Shown in pieces: positions 34,967-46,622 of a stretch of 64,000 nucleotides of DNA. The DNA is from Stratiolaelaps scimitus (taxonomy: Eukaryota; Arthropoda; Arachnida; Mesostigmata; Laelapidae): positions 15,957,001 through 16,021,000 of the forward strand of contig JABWDB010000003.1 in NCBI GenBank assembly GCA_019614645.1, given 5' to 3'. Below the pieces are notes generated by a model, which had not been told where the DNA came from, ran no database searches, and saw only the letters and a list, made by a program, of their open reading frames with translations. The position numbers and the translations under genes are program-made. Position 1 is the stretch's first letter, and the number at the start of each line of letters is the position of its first letter.

Positions 34967-36412
34967 ATGGCAGATACAACAACAACAATGAGTTCTACAC
35001 CCGTTGGGGCAAAAGCCCTCAAGGTGCTCTCGGAACGGTCCGAGCGAGCACTAGCTCTTGTAAATGAAGCTTCTAAGCTTAAAAGGAAGATGAAGGTGCT
35101 CGAAGAGGACGAGTTTGTTGAAAAACTGGAAAAGATCATCGAACGTGACTTTTTTCCTTATCTCGAGACCGTTCGAAAGCAAAGCGAGTATCTTGATGCT
35201 CTCGATAGTCAAGATACTGTTCGTATTGCCGAAGCCGGCAAGCAACTCGGAAAGACGCCACAGGTTGAAGTGAGAGACACCCCCTCGAAAGAAGGTTGGG
35301 ATGACGAAGACTGGATTAAAAATACCCCCGGCCCGTCAAAGCCACCCTCACGTAGTACTGAGCGAGATGCCAAACTCAAGAAGGAACTTGAAGGAGTGTC
35401 ACTTTCTCAGTTTATGGCTAGATACACGTCTGAGGACAATGATTCGTTCGCTCAGATTATGAAAACGAACGAGCAGAAGCGGCGACGAAAATTGGACTGG
35501 ATCTACAAACATGAAGAGGACGTCGACAAAGATGCTACGGACGATGCAGCCTTAATGCCTCCCCCTGCTGCCCCGCTTGCCTTAACTGATGGCCGTCTGT
35601 CGAAACCGTTGGATACTTGGAAGTACAAGGCACATAATACGGTGATGTATTATCCAGAAGGAGCACCCCTCTCCGACAAAGAGATTCAAGACCTAAAAGA
35701 CAGCCAAGTGAAGGTCCAACATTCAGGTACGCGTCTAGGCCCAAGGCCATGGGCCGGTCCTTCGAACCCAACTGTGGCGGCTCCGGCCGCTTCTCAAGAA
35801 GCCAAAGGCGATGGATTTTGGAATGGAGTTGTGGAAAAAGTGGGCATTGACGGTAAGCAGAGCTGGGAAATTGCACCGTCGCCGAAAGTCAACGGTTGCT
35901 CATTTGTAGCAACGCCATCCCCAAAGCCAGGAGTCGGCGAGTCGCCTCTAATGACCTGGGGAGAGGTAGACAGCACGCCATATCTCATCGACAGCGCCAG
36001 TGACACGTCGAAATTCCGTATGAAAGCACCATCAGAAAGAGAAAAGTTAGCTCACTCGCTGGCCGAAAAGGCTTCCGCCGCTAAGAAGAAACAGAAGGCT
36101 ATGAAGACGGTTCAAGATAATTTTGCCCACGGCAGCGTACCCCAAAGTCCAAGGTTTACCGGACTCTCGCCAGCAGCTAAGCGACTCGCCGTTGGGAAGC
36201 TCGGTATTAGTCGCGGCGTAGACAAGAAACTTATGGCAAGTTATTCGCCCAGCCCGAGTCAGGGAGCCAAGGGACGATTCGGCACACCATCATCAGTAGT
36301 TTCACCGTTTCCGAGTCCTTCACCGCGTCTCTTTGCCACAAAGACACCCGAGACGGATTCTTCGCATCCACCAAAAACCGTTCAGAAACCGAAGGCCAGC
36401 GACTTTTTCTAG
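34967..36412 (+). CDS. ESS2: Splicing factor ESS2 homolog (DGCR14)
   Basis: ESS2 is a nuclear protein of late spliceosomes (C complex). It is one open frame of 481 residues (human 476). The start at 34967 has an optimal context (GCCATGG). Visible features: a coiled-coil region at about 20-100 with the family string YLDALDSQD at 75-83; the conserved segment LSQFMARYTSEDNDSF at 146-161; a Lys/Arg-rich patch EQKRRRKLDWIYKHEE at 169-184; then a long disordered Pro/Ser/Lys-rich second half. That half includes the WKYKAHNTVMYYPEG motif, the ESS2 segment PSPSPRL near the end, and the C-terminus KASDFF. The coding region has no intron. It converges with the MANSC gene. A candidate AATAAA is at 36820-36825. 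Confidence 0.93.
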   Translation: MADTTTTMSSTPVGAKALKVLSERSERALALVNEASKLKRKMKVLEEDEFVEKLEKIIERDFFPYLETVRKQSEYLDALDSQDTVRIAEAGKQLGKTPQVEVRDTPSKEGWDDEDWIKNTPGPSKPPSRSTERDAKLKKELEGVSLSQFMARYTSEDNDSFAQIMKTNEQKRRRKLDWIYKHEEDVDKDATDDAALMPPPAAPLALTDGRLSKPLDTWKYKAHNTVMYYPEGAPLSDKEIQDLKDSQVKVQHSGTRLGPRPWAGPSNPTVAAPAASQEAKGDGFWNGVVEKVGIDGKQSWEIAPSPKVNGCSFVATPSPKPGVGESPLMTWGEVDSTPYLIDSASDTSKFRMKAPSEREKLAHSLAEKASAAKKKQKAMKTVQDNFAHGSVPQSPRFTGLSPAAKRLAVGKLGISRGVDKKLMASYSPSPSQGAKGRFGTPSSVVSPFPSPSPRLFATKTPETDSSHPPKTVQKPKASDFF

Positions 36413-37955
36413 ATTGTAAAATACTGTACAGACGCCTGCCGACGGATATCAGTCCAAATATATTGTATACAATTAGGCTGAAGAAGGTTGTCGAACAAGC
36501 AGGGGCAACTTGATCAGAAACAATACAAAATGTGTGACAGGCAGCCAGGCTGCGTTGGAACCTTAAGGTCATCAATGTGACATTTATATTTCATACGTTA
36601 TATTTATTTGAAAGCTGCTATTTATGTATCCTGTGTAAATAATGTAAAATATATGTTGCAATGTAAACATTGTTGTTACTCCAGCCATCATGTGTTTTCG
36701 TTTTAGGGAGATTGAATTAAGTAAAAAATTGGACCATCTGATTTTATGCCGGAGTTACTTAAAATATTAAATTTCTATGTGCATGTGTAACTGGCAAAAA
36801 TATACAACGGTTGTTGAAAAATAAATATCAAGTAGGCTATTTTTGATGACGACTGACTTAGTACATTAGGTGCTTGCTTTTTCCAGTAGTGCATTTTTCT
36901 ATTATATCTTCTATATACTGGCTTTAAATTTAAACTAGCCCAGAGCTTCTAGACGGAGGAAGCAGGACAACCATGTAATCTATTAAAGAGAGAGTTTTAG
37001 GTGATCTTCTTTTGAGCAAGGTTAGTCATTGGAATAGGGGTGGCCACCTTTTGTATATTATTTTTCCGTTTCAAGGTTGTTTTAAAGGAAGTGCAGTCTT
37101 ACAATACTTAGTTATCATTATGTCATGTCAGGTTAATAACTATTGACAACCGATACATCAGAATCGGCATAAAATATATGCGCCCTGATATTAACTAATT
37201 AATCAATTAGTTACCCGAAAAGGCGCTGTCAGATGACAGACACTTCTGTTCAAAAGTTCCATGTAGCAAGACTCTGTTGTTTTTTCGTAATGTCCACGAT
37301 AATAATGTTACAACCCCTCATTTTCTGATAACTACAAAAAGTACACAAATGCTGTACCCTATCTGTGCGACGTATTTATTATTGTTACTCATCATCATTG
37401 TCATAATATATTTCCTATTTATTTGGTGATCGTATTGCACAGTGAAGTTTCTCGGCTGCCGCCAACTAATGATCCGTATTGGCCACCAGTGTTTCACGAT
37501 GAACAATGGGTCATTAATCATTTCTGATCCTAAATACATTTTGATCAGTTTGTGGTTGGCTCCTGATGAAATTCATCAGATAGGCAGTGACAGCTTACGA
37601 CGAAGGTGGGCATGGACTAACACAGACAAACGCTGCACAATCAATCACTGATGAAATGTGATTGCATTGGCACACTGACGATGAAGCCTAGAGATAGCCA
37701 TGATCCTCAAGTTGACCTTAACTTAGCACAAACATATTGAACCACTTGCGAGATTCGTTCATAGTGTACATCGTGGAGAGGAGAGAGAGAGACAATCTCT
37801 GATCTCCACTCACAATATCGTGTGGGCCACAAACGTGTGTGCCTTCAAGATTTACTCTCCTTATCCGGGCATATCCTTATTATCGATTATATCAACAACA
37901 TTATCTCACACTCGGCAACTTTGAGGAACATCACTAACGAGCTTCTCTTAAGTGA
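36413..37955. other. Convergent intergenic region, ESS2 and MANSC 3' ends
   Basis: It holds the 3'UTRs of both genes. A TTTATT at 37375-37380 is a possible poly(A) signal for the minus-strand gene. A 20-bp palindrome-like AACTAATTAATCAATTAGTT is near 37192-37211. No gene. Confidence 0.4.
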
Positions 37956-39215
37956 TCAATGACACGGACTATGGGCCTTCAGCCCGTGTCGATCTTCGTA
38001 CATTCCATCCAACAGATAGTCCGCCCTCGTGTAATGTCTGCGCTCCCAGCAGTCGAGAAACTTTTGACCAAAAAAAGCAAACGTCGCTAGTAAAACAAGA
38101 ATGATTGCAGAGTAGAGAAAGATTGTTCCGACAGGTGTTTTTTGTCTTTCTGACTTTGGAGCCGTCGGCTGGTCCCGATCCGAGATTGTCGTTTCGTTGA
38201 GGTGTTGGTCAATTGGCGATGGCGGTAATCCAACACCTTTTCGAGGTTTGATCGCCGAGTCGTGCTGAGGGTCGGCTTTCTGTGATGGCGGACTCAGCTG
38301 ATCGATAAAGTTGAGCATAGGCCCATCCTTAGTGGACCCGTTTGAACCATCGTCGGTTCCGTTCGCCTCTGTGACGGAGATGTTGTACGCTTCTTTAGGC
38401 ACAAACAATGTTCGATCGTACGAGACGAACTCGGTTGCATAGATGAACATGCATAGCTCGGTTGGATAGCAGGTTAGGAGATGGCAGTTCGCCCCGGTGG
38501 ATTTAACTTCAAGCATAGCTACCGAGCAACTGACTGAAAACGAAGTGAACAGAAGTTGTAATTAGTCGTTGTTGAGGCCAGGCCGATGACGTTGGAGCTT
38601 CATCGTGACCACATTGCGAATGGGGCTTTTGGTTTTACGATTGTGCTACCTATATACATAATGTCAAAGTGGACGGTTTGCCTCAGGCATGTACGTGGTC
38701 TATCTATATGCGAACATAGACTTTATGTTCCATTATTTGACAGCATATGCTAGTAAATAAACTTCGTAGCTTTTCATCTTGCGTTTTCATTGAATTCATC
38801 TACTAGATGGTCAAGGTATCATTTAAGGGCAGAGGTATGTTTCGGCCAAGTGTATTAGTATAGATTTTTGTTAGTTAGCTTTCTTCACAGATTGTAGTAG
38901 CTACATACCAGCAGGTAATTTGCAGCACCAGTTAGCGCAATCTCCCAGCTGGTCAGTTCGAATAAACGAGGATCCTTTTGAATCGACGACCGCCCCATTC
39001 TTCTTCGAGGCGCCGAAGTCCAGCTTCTGACCTGCTCGAAATTTACCTGGAGGATCACATGTTGGGGTGCCCAGTGCCGCATATTCGGCGGACGCTTCCG
39101 CAAGTCTAGGTGCCACTAGGGCAATAATTAACACAGGCAGAACTACTTTGGTGACGGCGAAGCTTGTAAGGCCCGTTGGGACACTAACTCCTCTTATATC
39201 TGGCAGTGATGCCAT
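37956..39215 (-). CDS. MANSC-like type I membrane protein (2 coding exons)
   Basis: Exon 1 is 39215-38909 (phase-1 donor GTATGT) and exon 2 is 38533-37956, giving 294 residues. An N-terminal hydrophobic segment (residues 24-36, VVLPVLIIALVAP) is followed by a small-residue cleavage-like site (EASA). Then comes a compact Cys-rich region with eight Cys at 53, 93, 97, 98, 105, 119, 124 and 130, in the spacing C...DCANWCC...C...NCHLLTC...C, as in MANSC/MANEC domains of KIAA0319, LRP11 and MANSC1. Residues 150-235 are a Pro/Ser/Thr-rich stalk with NIS and NET sequons. One transmembrane helix follows (about 237-258), then a short cytosolic tail, DYLLDGMYED. The domain call rests on Cys pattern. A second acceptor 4 bases further in exon 2 leads to a stop, which supports the chosen site. 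A CAG acceptor just upstream (39244-39246) suggests a 5'UTR intron. Confidence 0.75.
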
Positions 39216-39482
39216 CGAACCCTTGGTAAAGTCCGCTGCGTTCCTGTATGTAATAACGAAAATAGAAGTTAGTTTATAGGTGACGTTATGAAAAATAACT
39301 TAACTACCTCGCTCGGTGATTGGTTGGTGGGTATGCATTCGACAAAGTCTTCATATTATCCATAAGGCCGTATTGTCGGTCAAATTACCGTAGTATAATC
39401 AAAATATGTACTGCTTTAAGTCTCTTCAAGACGAGAAGGTGGCCGAAAGGGAAACATGTTTAACACTCAAACATACTATTAT

Positions 39483-39534
39483 CGAGAGAGAGAGAGAGGG
39501 CAATATAGAACACTGACTTTCTCTCTCTCTCTCG
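39483..39534. repeat. Inverted GA/TC tracts upstream of the MANSC gene
   Basis: A GA tract (39483-39498) and a TC tract (39521-39534) are inverted copies of at least 14 bp (CGAGAG... and ...CTCTCG) separated by about 22 bases. They lie 270-320 bp upstream of the MANSC start codon. GAGAG is the GAGA-factor (Trl) core in insects, so a promoter role is possible. Hairpin or triplex formation is the other reading. Confidence 0.6.
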
Positions 39535-39539
39535 CATCA

Positions 39540-40103
39540 ATCTAAATAGCTGTTGATCTAGTAACCCATGACTGGCCCTTAAAGGAGGTATAGACTACGA
39601 ATATTGCGCCTTAAAGTGACATCACCACTTGAAGTGCGTTGGTTTGCTTCTCGGTAATTTGCAAATCAGCCCATGGACTGTCTAATGGACAGAACCTCGA
39701 ACCAACAGATTGACACGGTCTTACGTTGTTTCACATAATCGATTCTAATTCAAATGTTCCGATTGCTAGAGTCTATTGGTGGCTTTGCATGAATGTAGAC
39801 GATCTCACAATTGTATCTGGTAAAAAAATTTATACGAGAGATCTTTGTGCCAGTTTTATTCTTCTCTCCCAATCAATTCTACTTTTCCATGTTGCTCACT
39901 AAGAGGAGTTATCATCATTGGCCTTTATAGATCATCCTAAATCATCCACAATATTCTGCATTTCCTCCTAAACGGCATCGCTGTTAACGATTGGTGCAGC
40001 TTAGCATAGGCGTTTTAACCGAAGAATGAAACTTCAGATTTGTCGAGTTCGTAAACAGCGAAGTATGACACATTGCTCGACACACGCGGCTGTCTTATCT
40101 CTT

Positions 40104-40188
<85 letters not shown>

Positions 40189-41540
40189 TTATAAAATAAC
40201 TGGTGGCAAAGTATCAGGGACGTTTAATAAAATCAGAGTTGTTACTAAATTGGCAGAGTCGAGTCAGGTCCAGATACGTATATGTATATCATGTTACACA
40301 GCACTCACTGACAGAAGAACTCGAGACAATCAAATAGCCCAAGTTGCTATACCTGCTACATGGTCTTCGTATGGTGCGTTGCGGTGGGCCCCGGGGGCCT
40401 CTACTCGCTTGAACACAAGGATAGAGCAGTTCGACCAGAGATAGCAGCACTCACAGTAATGCACACAGCACACACGTTCTTATTGGTATATGGGACCGGA
40501 ATACTGCTCTGGTTAATGAGTAGACCAGATGGACGAGAAAAGTGTGAACTGTTGCGGTGACATGATATGTCGAAGCCCTCAGCCTTCTCTCGGGCCTGTT
40601 GCAGGCGCCACTTGGTTGAGCGGTCGAGTCGCCGTTTACGGAGAGCTGACGTCTTCAAGACACCGAAGAGCAGTCGAGTTCTGTGCGTGCATTACCTGCT
40701 GATTATGACGCATACACGGACACCGTTACACCGCAATAGCGTTGGCCGAATATCGATTAGATGCACCTACAGATGGAGATTTCCTAGCGCGTTATGTCGG
40801 CTACGTCCACTCGTTCTTCTGGAAGGTACTTTTGGTTTCGTGCAACTAATCAAGACGTTTTTGTCTCATCGAAATGTGTGTTGCGAGTTGGCCAGCGGAT
40901 CTTCTAAAGGAAACAGCTGCACGTTCGTCGAAAATGAATTTTCGATGCGCTGTGATTTTGTGTAGTTTTTGCAGTGGCTGGTGGCCTGCAGTCTTTTTTT
41001 TTTGCTGCTGTATAGTGTCAATAGTAAATACAACTTTGACAATAAAAATAATGAAAACAGACCGCGTATGTACGATGTTACCGAATATATTGTTGACATT
41101 TGTTTCGCAGTTATGCGACGTCCCTAACAGAACAGTTGTGAAGACCGAAGACACAAGTGGTGAAGCAAGCCAAACCCACCAACAACCCCAGCACCATCTA
41201 TCGGCGACTAAAGGAACTGATCGGAATTGCGACCTGCCATAAGAACAACATTGCGAGCAATGTTTGCTACAAAATCTGTGAATATATGATTATGGAGAGT
41301 CTACTTGGCAAAGTTGATCGATCGGGGCCGATAGTCATAAAGAAATGACTATTTACAAACGATTCTTTGTTTTTCGAAAACCCCCTAGAAAGAGCGTCCT
41401 TATCATTGGCATTCGGACGCTTCGATGACAGCCCGACCACCTGTGGGCTTCGTAACTAGGTTGCCATAGGTATTCAAGGATGCTTCTACCACCGGAGGCT
41501 TGTCTTATACAAACCTGTAGCATGCGTCACAAAGAAACAG
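39540..41540. other. Non-genic stretch
   Basis: No gene that I can support. It contains the TA tract at 40102-40184. A basic, Cys-containing 63-codon frame (41157-41348, no ATG start) is protein-like but has no recognisable motif and no good acceptor in front of it. Confidence 0.3.
40102..40184. repeat. Long (TA)n microsatellite
   Basis: About 80 bp of TA units with a single frame slip (TAATAT) in the middle. Confidence 0.95.
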
Positions 41541-41556
41541 ATTTACTTAGCGGGTA

Positions 41557-41707
41557 CTAAGTAAATTTTCCAGGCTGACTCACAGCCATCATTTACCGTC
41601 CACAGTACTGCTTTCGGTGTTGCATCATAAGGCGGACCCCTTTATTTGCAAATGTGCCACGGTGGGGATCTAACCCATGCGCCTACAAATGTACCACGCC
41701 TCCTTAC
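41557..41707 (-). repeat. SINE copy C
   Basis: In reverse complement: GGAGGCGTGGTACATTTG, then TAGGCGCATGGGTTAGATCC (B box, one change), CCACC, then GGCACATTTGCAAAT, GATGCAACACCGAAAGCAG, TACTGTGGACGGTAAATG, GTGAGTCAGCCTGG and the tail AAATTTACTTAG. It is the most complete and compact copy. Its tail pairs with ATTTACTTAG at 41541-41550 to form a 10-bp hairpin. Confidence 0.75.
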
Positions 41708-43264
41708 GTTTTCAAGGTGACAGGTGTTTTTGAGGAGCGCACCTCCCGTGACAAGAGACCTATTTTATTTGATATTAGTAGCAGCCCAGCTAAGTGTTGC
41801 TTAGTTGAACGGCACGCGTCGTCTTGAGACATATATACCCAGATCCGAGACTGAGTTTCCGTGATACGCTACTAACCTGAGTGAGTTGGAGCTCTTTTCG
41901 CTATGCTGAGGGCAACCATTTAATTGGGAACTCTCTAGGTGCGCATTTATTTTATGTATATATTTTTTTTGGCTCCATAGGGTCTATGGTTCTAGTTTAC
42001 GCCACGCAAGGAGTCGATTCTTAAAACAAGGGCTCCACAGTCTTCGATTGTAATTCTATTGGCGGTAACACCTTTACTGCCGATTAATGCTGGTAGCCTT
42101 ATGACTTTGGTAGTCATGCTCGAAAAATGCTACAAAATTAACAGAGACTAATTCTAATCTTCACCGTGATAACAAAAAAATAAAACCCGCAAGCGCATTC
42201 CGTTGCAACTGCCAGCGAAGCTTATGAGTTAAAGCTGGGTGAAATTTTAGATTATTATGTGCTGTATTTCCACACCTTATTGACGGGGTCCTTGGAGAGA
42301 ATGTCATATTTACAAATAAAATAGTGTGAAATACTGTGTTTCACGGGACCCTGTTGCCTTAGACAAAAATGTTATTCCAAAAACTTGATCGGCAGGAAGC
42401 AGCGTTGCCTCAATTTTCACTGAGGTGTCCTTGTCTCTATCTATGGGTAAACTATGATATGTGTATTAGACAAGAAATAGAATATCAAGGGCGTTCGATC
42501 AAAGCTCCAAGAATGATTTCGCCGACGTTGCACGTGTGCAATAAATTGAGCAATCCGCTGTTTGAGACGTTTAGTCGAAATAATTGCTATGTCACTTTAG
42601 AGGAAAGAGCAGCACATACTAAGGGTACTGACCGCTGGTAGTTGAGGAATCAGACTCCACAGATTTTTAAGTCGTTATTAACTTAACTAACAAGAAGTTA
42701 CCGGTACAAAGTGGTTAATTTGAGTTATATACGACTTGACCATAGGACTCTGTGGTCTATCTAAGATTTAACCCTAACGAGGCTCGCTCGCAATTATTCG
42801 GTGGAAATAAGTAATTATTGTCCGACTCGTCTATATAACTCACCTGTACGAGATCGATATCAATCGATGGAAGAAGCACGACGAAGGAGCCGTGTAGATT
42901 GTTAATTGTTAAGATAAAATGACATCCGCGACAGGCCTAGTTCCGAATATATAATCATTTCCAGGCGTTATTCATCTTATCGAGAACAGTGAATTTAATT
43001 CAATCATTCAGGAGGTCGAAATATGAGTTTTCTCAATTGGAGACGACGATAGAAACTTACACCTTTCCATGAGGGTTATACCACTCTCGTATTTCGAAAT
43101 GTTCTAGTTGCATCGTCGGTCGCCAAATCTCCGAGAGCAAAAACACTCCAAAGCCGAACTCAAACCGTTGCGGCAATAAGCAAGCAACTATTATATCAAT
43201 AAATACCAGAGGCTAGAAAACGATCACATTTGATTATTTATTCTATATGAATGTTTCATGTAAC

Positions 43265-43306
<42 letters not shown>

Positions 43307-43751
43307 GTTAAATAAATTACCCGAGGATGCAGGAGAGCGGGGCGGCTACTTCGTACTCATGTTTTTTGGGCAGATGCTTTTTTTCAACAAACATAACTAA
43401 CGGGTAGAAACATGTCCGGCATCCAACTCAATATTCGCCGCCTCACAATATGACAACAGGTCATAGGCCAGTCGTAGGCCAGATCGCGATTTGTTAGTCC
43501 TCTCTATTTCTATCTGCCAATAGTCAAACGGTTTAAATGAATCCGTTCATCGAAGTTTAGCCGTAGGCCGATTCATGGTGGATACGCTAAATATGTACAT
43601 GAGTAGACACTGCTTGTGCAGTTCTGCAGATCCAACAACGGTGCAGCAATTCAACTCAGTCCTATAGTTTCTTGCCGACGTCAGCCGACGTGCTCTGAGA
43701 CGATAGTCGCATTGAACTTCACTAATATCCATTCGTCCATCGATGAGGCGG
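41708..43751. other. Gene-free stretch
   Basis: Nothing recognised except the (TA)n tract at 43269-43303 and the string TTTTCAAGGTGA at about 41714, which is shared with the hairpin at 15.25 kb. Confidence 0.35.
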
Positions 43752-43976
43752 CTACTCCCAATCCTTGTCTTCGTCAAAGCAGCATGTCGAATGCAGCATA
43801 CAGCAGGCAAAGTTTCTCGCACTGAAGTCGACGCCTTCGTCACAGAAATAACACACTGATATGTTGAGATTTTGGCTCAAATGGACAGACTCGTGCACAA
43901 ACGACGAAAGAAACACCAACACGAGGAAGGTAACAAACACAGCGAGAAATGCATGAGCTCGCCGTATGAAAGCCAT
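43752..43976 (-). CDS. Putative small secreted cysteine-rich protein (74 aa)
   Basis: The ATG at 43976 (ACAATGG context) opens a 74-residue frame with a textbook signal peptide: MAFIRR, then the hydrophobic AFLAVFVTFLVLVFLSSF. The mature part of about 45 residues is acidic and holds six Cys in the pattern C-x2-C-x14-CC-x5-CC (CYFC, ACC, TCC), ending DEDKDWE and a TAG stop. An upstream in-frame GTG is not a plausible start. I do not recognise the family. The paired CC is seen in many arthropod toxin-like and neuropeptide folds, but the spacing matches none that I can name, so no activity is claimed. It may also be one exon of a longer gene. Confidence 0.45.
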   Translation of the reverse strand: MAFIRRAHAFLAVFVTFLVLVFLSSFVHESVHLSQNLNISVCYFCDEGVDFSARNFACCMLHSTCCFDEDKDWE

Positions 43977-45061
43977 TGTTTCTATACGCACACGAAGTCT
44001 TACTTTATCAGACACTAATTATTATTCGCTTGAACTCAATGTAGTCGTACTTGGTAAGCCAGTGTCGCGCGAGTCCATGCAGATCGACGGGTATATTCCC
44101 AGCGTTCGCAGGCAGCTGGCTGGCGTTCGGTGTCCTCCTTTTGCTAAGCGGCTATTGAAGCTCTCCAATTGACCTCATGAGATCAGTGAGCTGCCTCTCT
44201 CCATTTGCACCACTGCAATCGTACCTATACGAAATGAATGCAAACACGTCTTGTTCACTGCTCGCAGCAGATCTTGTCAGAGGAAACGTCCCCGATGGTG
44301 GCTAAGCGTCAATAGGACGGAATCAAGTCTGTCGCCTGTGGCTGTTGGCTCGCATCTTCGTCGGTTACCTGCCGATCAACAGATGCCGCATTGCCAATAG
44401 CGAACCCGGGCCCCGCCATCCGCTGGACGCTGTGAGAGGGAATCTGCAGTTCCCCTACCGTCCCGGGACCATCCCGGTGCGCGGTGGCCCCGCGTGTGCC
44501 TCGAGCAGCTGCTATTATGTAACATCAGCCGGAGTCGCGGCAAGGGACCGTTGTTCTAACGTGCGTGTTTTATTCTAACCAGGAAGTAGATGTATAGAAT
44601 GCCGAGAAAACCGTACCGCTGTTCGCATTGCGAGACATATGTATCTATTGGTTTGACTAGACTGCCGTTGATGTGCGTGTGCAGAATCGACACTGTAACC
44701 GCGACGCTTAACAGGCGTGCGTCGACGCAATGGGACATTAGGGTAGAAATCTACGCTACCATTACGAGGGACACGTATGTAAGTTACTCGCTTGATAGTC
44801 GTGGTGATTCCGTCAGCATTCATCTGAAAGGCAACAGAATGTGATAGTATTGGACAACTATAACAGCATGATACCTCTATTCACAGATATGTACACACAC
44901 ACGTGTATGGAAAGTATGACACGTTTCGTGACGGATCCTGTTTACCCGAAGGAGAGCTACACAGATGTATTTGATTCGAAGCTGATCCTGATCGACATCC
45001 TGAAATCGAAGCAGTGGGAAACCTCGACTGGAACCATAGTTTCACCATTGGTGGATCGATC
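43977..45061. other. Intergenic region upstream of the small secreted ORF
   Basis: A GC-rich patch lies at 44345-44540. No domain-bearing frame, no RNA gene seen. Confidence 0.3.
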
Positions 45062-45150
45062 GCCGTCAGGCTGACTCTCAGCCAACAACATTTAACGTCC
45101 ACGGTACAACTGCTTTTGGCATTGCTTCGTAAGACGGTATTCAGTCTGTC
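45062..45150 (-). repeat. SINE copy D (3' part only)
   Basis: In reverse complement: GAAGCAATGCCAAAAGCAG, TTGTACCGTGGACGTTAAAT and GGCTGAGAGTCAGCCTGACG. The head and B box are missing, as expected for a 5'-truncated retroposed copy. It is the nearest match to copy A in the GAGAGTCAGCCTGA block. Confidence 0.65.
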
Positions 45151-46586
45151 GGTATAAAGTGAGTTAGGTACAAATTCAGTTCATTGTACCTATGTGGGTG
45201 GCTTTGTCCACACATCGAGATTTATGTGTTACTTTACGGATTTCCACCGGTCAACTCTTCTTGCGATGAGTTTCACGATGTGTGCGCGTTAGTTTTCAGC
45301 AAGAGAAGACCCCCGAACGACTTAGTCTCAGTAACCGCGCTCATAATACCGTTTCAGCTGTCTGTCCTTGTGGGAATGCACATGGCAGAGTTCGAAAATA
45401 CGATTACAACGTTGCTATACCTGCGCTTAATATGTATATCGAGGAACGCACCGTCGAGAAAATTCGCTGGAAGGACAGCGCTTTGACAGAATATTGTTTG
45501 CTATTGAGTCTACCTGCCTGCGGTTCAATCGCGCATCAAGCAACCAGGCGCGTATCGATCCAACAGTTCGACTGTCATAACGATGTCATCTTGTCGTGTT
45601 TACCGCCATCACCGCTCGTAATGTGCTCGAAGATACGCAGATGCAGATATTTAATTATCACACAAAATTTTATATGCAAGTATTGTATAAATAGTCAGCA
45701 TCGAAAATTTGAGCACACAAATCACTTTTACTCAACGGACAGAAATCACGCTCAATTCACCGCTGGCCAATCAGTGACCATCATCCTCCATCGGCGTGCG
45801 GCCCCTCGGCGGTGTTCCATCTGCAATCTCCCGACCTTGCTTCTGGGTAGCGATTAAAGAGATCCATGAATGGCGCGATTTCATCCATGCTTGAAATTGC
45901 CATTTGCTCGTTTGCGGTTACCCATAAATCCACACCGGATGTGCGTCTGGGTGTGTATATGCGTCTGTGTCAATGTCTGGGTGAGTACCGGAAATAGGTG
46001 AAGGAATACCAAAGTAGAAAAAAAAAAGAAAATAAAGAAAATCAAAATTGAGAGAGGCGGCGGCAGCAGCAGCTGCCTCCTTCGCTGTTGTTTTGTGATG
46101 CTGCATCTCTGCTCTTGTTGCTTATCATCGTTCTTCTTGGAAACGGAAGAGCTGACGTCTACGTCGTTGCTGGGCCGATGTGAGCTGGTTGTACGGGTGC
46201 CGTTTGGAGTTTCCTGGGCGCAGCGCACTTCCGGCGAGGAAGATAGCAGCGAAAAAAATGATCGATCGCGAATTCATGAATCCTTTGTTAATAGAGCTCG
46301 CTAGGTGTCGGGTACCTCTCCGCTGTGCAGATGCTGCTCTGGTCAACCTGGTGACGCAGCGTCGTCGCGCTCTTGTGGACAAGATGTACGAATCCATGTG
46401 TATGTATGTATATATATAAAGATATACATGTCTGTCCAATTGATGCTATCGCTAAGAAATGTTCGCGTCCCATCATATCATCTGCACGGGCAAACGGAAC
46501 ATGCGTACTGGGCAGGTTGAAAGGCAAGCGAGAAAGAGTGCACTTAATACATTGTACTTGGAAATCGGCAATTATAATTGCGATGG

Positions 46587-46622
<36 letters not shown>

